In this document: piece by piece, positions 6,738-6,884 of the stretch | Position numbering within the stretch: position 1 is the stretch's first letter | How the letters are laid out: each line of letters begins with the position of its first letter | Assembly (NCBI GenBank): GCA_937915975.1 | Contig: CALGGL010000331.1 | Coordinates: 1 to 6,884 of the forward strand | Length of the DNA stretch: 6,884 nt | Origin: an uncultured Lachnospiraceae bacterium | GTDB lineage: Bacteria > Bacillota > Clostridia > Lachnospirales > Lachnospiraceae | Direction of reading: 5' to 3' | Notes under the pieces: model-generated | Told to the model about the DNA's origin: nothing | What the model saw: the letters and a program-made list of their open reading frames with translations, nothing else | Database searches by the model: none | Translations under genes and position numbers: made by a program

Positions 6738-6755
6738 ATTGTTTTGAACAACAAT
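6738..6755. repeat. Short inverted repeat in the ispE leader
   Basis: ATTGTT and AACAAT are perfect 6-bp arms with a 6-nt centre, lying 8 bp upstream of the G-run RBS of ispE. It could be a weak leader hairpin or a protein site. AT-rich composition makes chance occurrence likely. Confidence 0.3.
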
Positions 6756-6763
6756 TGACTATA

Positions 6764-6769
6764 ATTATA
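6764..6769 (-). promoter_or_regulatory. Candidate -10 element for the ispE-gntR operon
   Basis: TATAAT on the minus strand, a perfect vegetative -10, placed 43 bp upstream of the ispE start. No good -35 occurs at 17 nt (AAAAGT). An alternative pair is TTGTAT (6800-6795) with TATATG (6777-6772) at 17-nt spacing. In either case the palindrome at 6791-6800 would overlap or abut the -35 region. Confidence 0.45.
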
Positions 6770-6790
6770 AACATATAAAGCGACATACTT

Positions 6791-6800
6791 TTGTATACAA
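6791..6800. promoter_or_regulatory. Putative GntR/FCD operator upstream of ispE
   Basis: TTGTATACAA is a perfect 10-bp palindrome. Its core TGTATACA fits the general FadR-type half-site pattern yGTM-KACr. It overlaps the likely -35 region of the ispE-gntR promoter, where a repressor would act, and the operon encodes an FCD regulator. It also overlaps a second imperfect palindrome, GTATA-CAA-TATAC (6793-6805). The regulator-site pairing is inferred. Confidence 0.5.
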
Positions 6801-6854
6801 TATACATTTTATCAAAAAAGAAATAAATATTAAAGAAATAATTGCATTTTTTTA

Positions 6855-6882
6855 TTGATTATTTATTATTTTTCAGTATAAT
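6855..6882 (+). promoter_or_regulatory. Candidate rightward promoter at the window edge
   Basis: On the plus strand, TTGATT (6855-6860) and a perfect TATAAT (6877-6882) are separated by 16 nt. It points away from ispE, so a divergent gene may begin just outside the window. The DNA is very AT-rich here, so a chance match is possible. Confidence 0.35.
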
Positions 6883-6884
6883 AT

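Overview
The window looks like chromosomal DNA from a low-GC, endospore-forming Clostridia member, most likely a Lachnospiraceae relative. The evidence is the AT-rich intergenic DNA, strong GGAGG-type ribosome binding sites, GerA-type germination genes, spoIIR, and a Lachnospiraceae-style membrane GGDEF protein. The family assignment is inference from protein style; no search was run. All five genes recognised lie on the minus strand, so transcription runs from high to low coordinates.

Right part (about 5.1-6.9 kb): an AT-rich leader with a perfect TTGTATACAA palindrome is followed by ispE (MEP isoprenoid pathway kinase) and, 14 bp later, a GntR-family regulator with an FCD ligand-binding domain. 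They form an apparent two-gene operon that ends in a hairpin. A sigma-A-like promoter points rightward out of the window at the extreme right edge.

Middle part (about 1.0-5.1 kb): a sporulation/germination block. It holds a GerA-family germinant receptor A subunit, then one continuous gene that fuses a 10-TM GerB-type subunit to a lipobox and a shortened GerC-like domain, then spoIIR, the forespore signal that triggers pro-sigma-E processing. A good sigma-G-like promoter lies inside the gntR/gerA junction. It is placed so that its transcript lacks the 5' arm of the gntR terminator hairpin, whose 3' arm contains the gerA ribosome binding site.

Left part (1-990): a terminator after spoIIR, a sigma-A-like promoter and a 7-bp-arm palindrome, then the 5' 290 codons of a seven-TM protein that enters a GGDEF-like fold. 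The terminator's U-tract abuts the ribosome binding site of this last gene, so its leader may act as an attenuator.

Most of the content belongs to known families. The unusual points are the GerB-GerC fusion with a truncated GerC part, the overlap of promoter, terminator and RBS at gerA, and the placement of spoIIR behind receptor genes. I found no RNA genes, CRISPR arrays, insertion sequences or phage genes.
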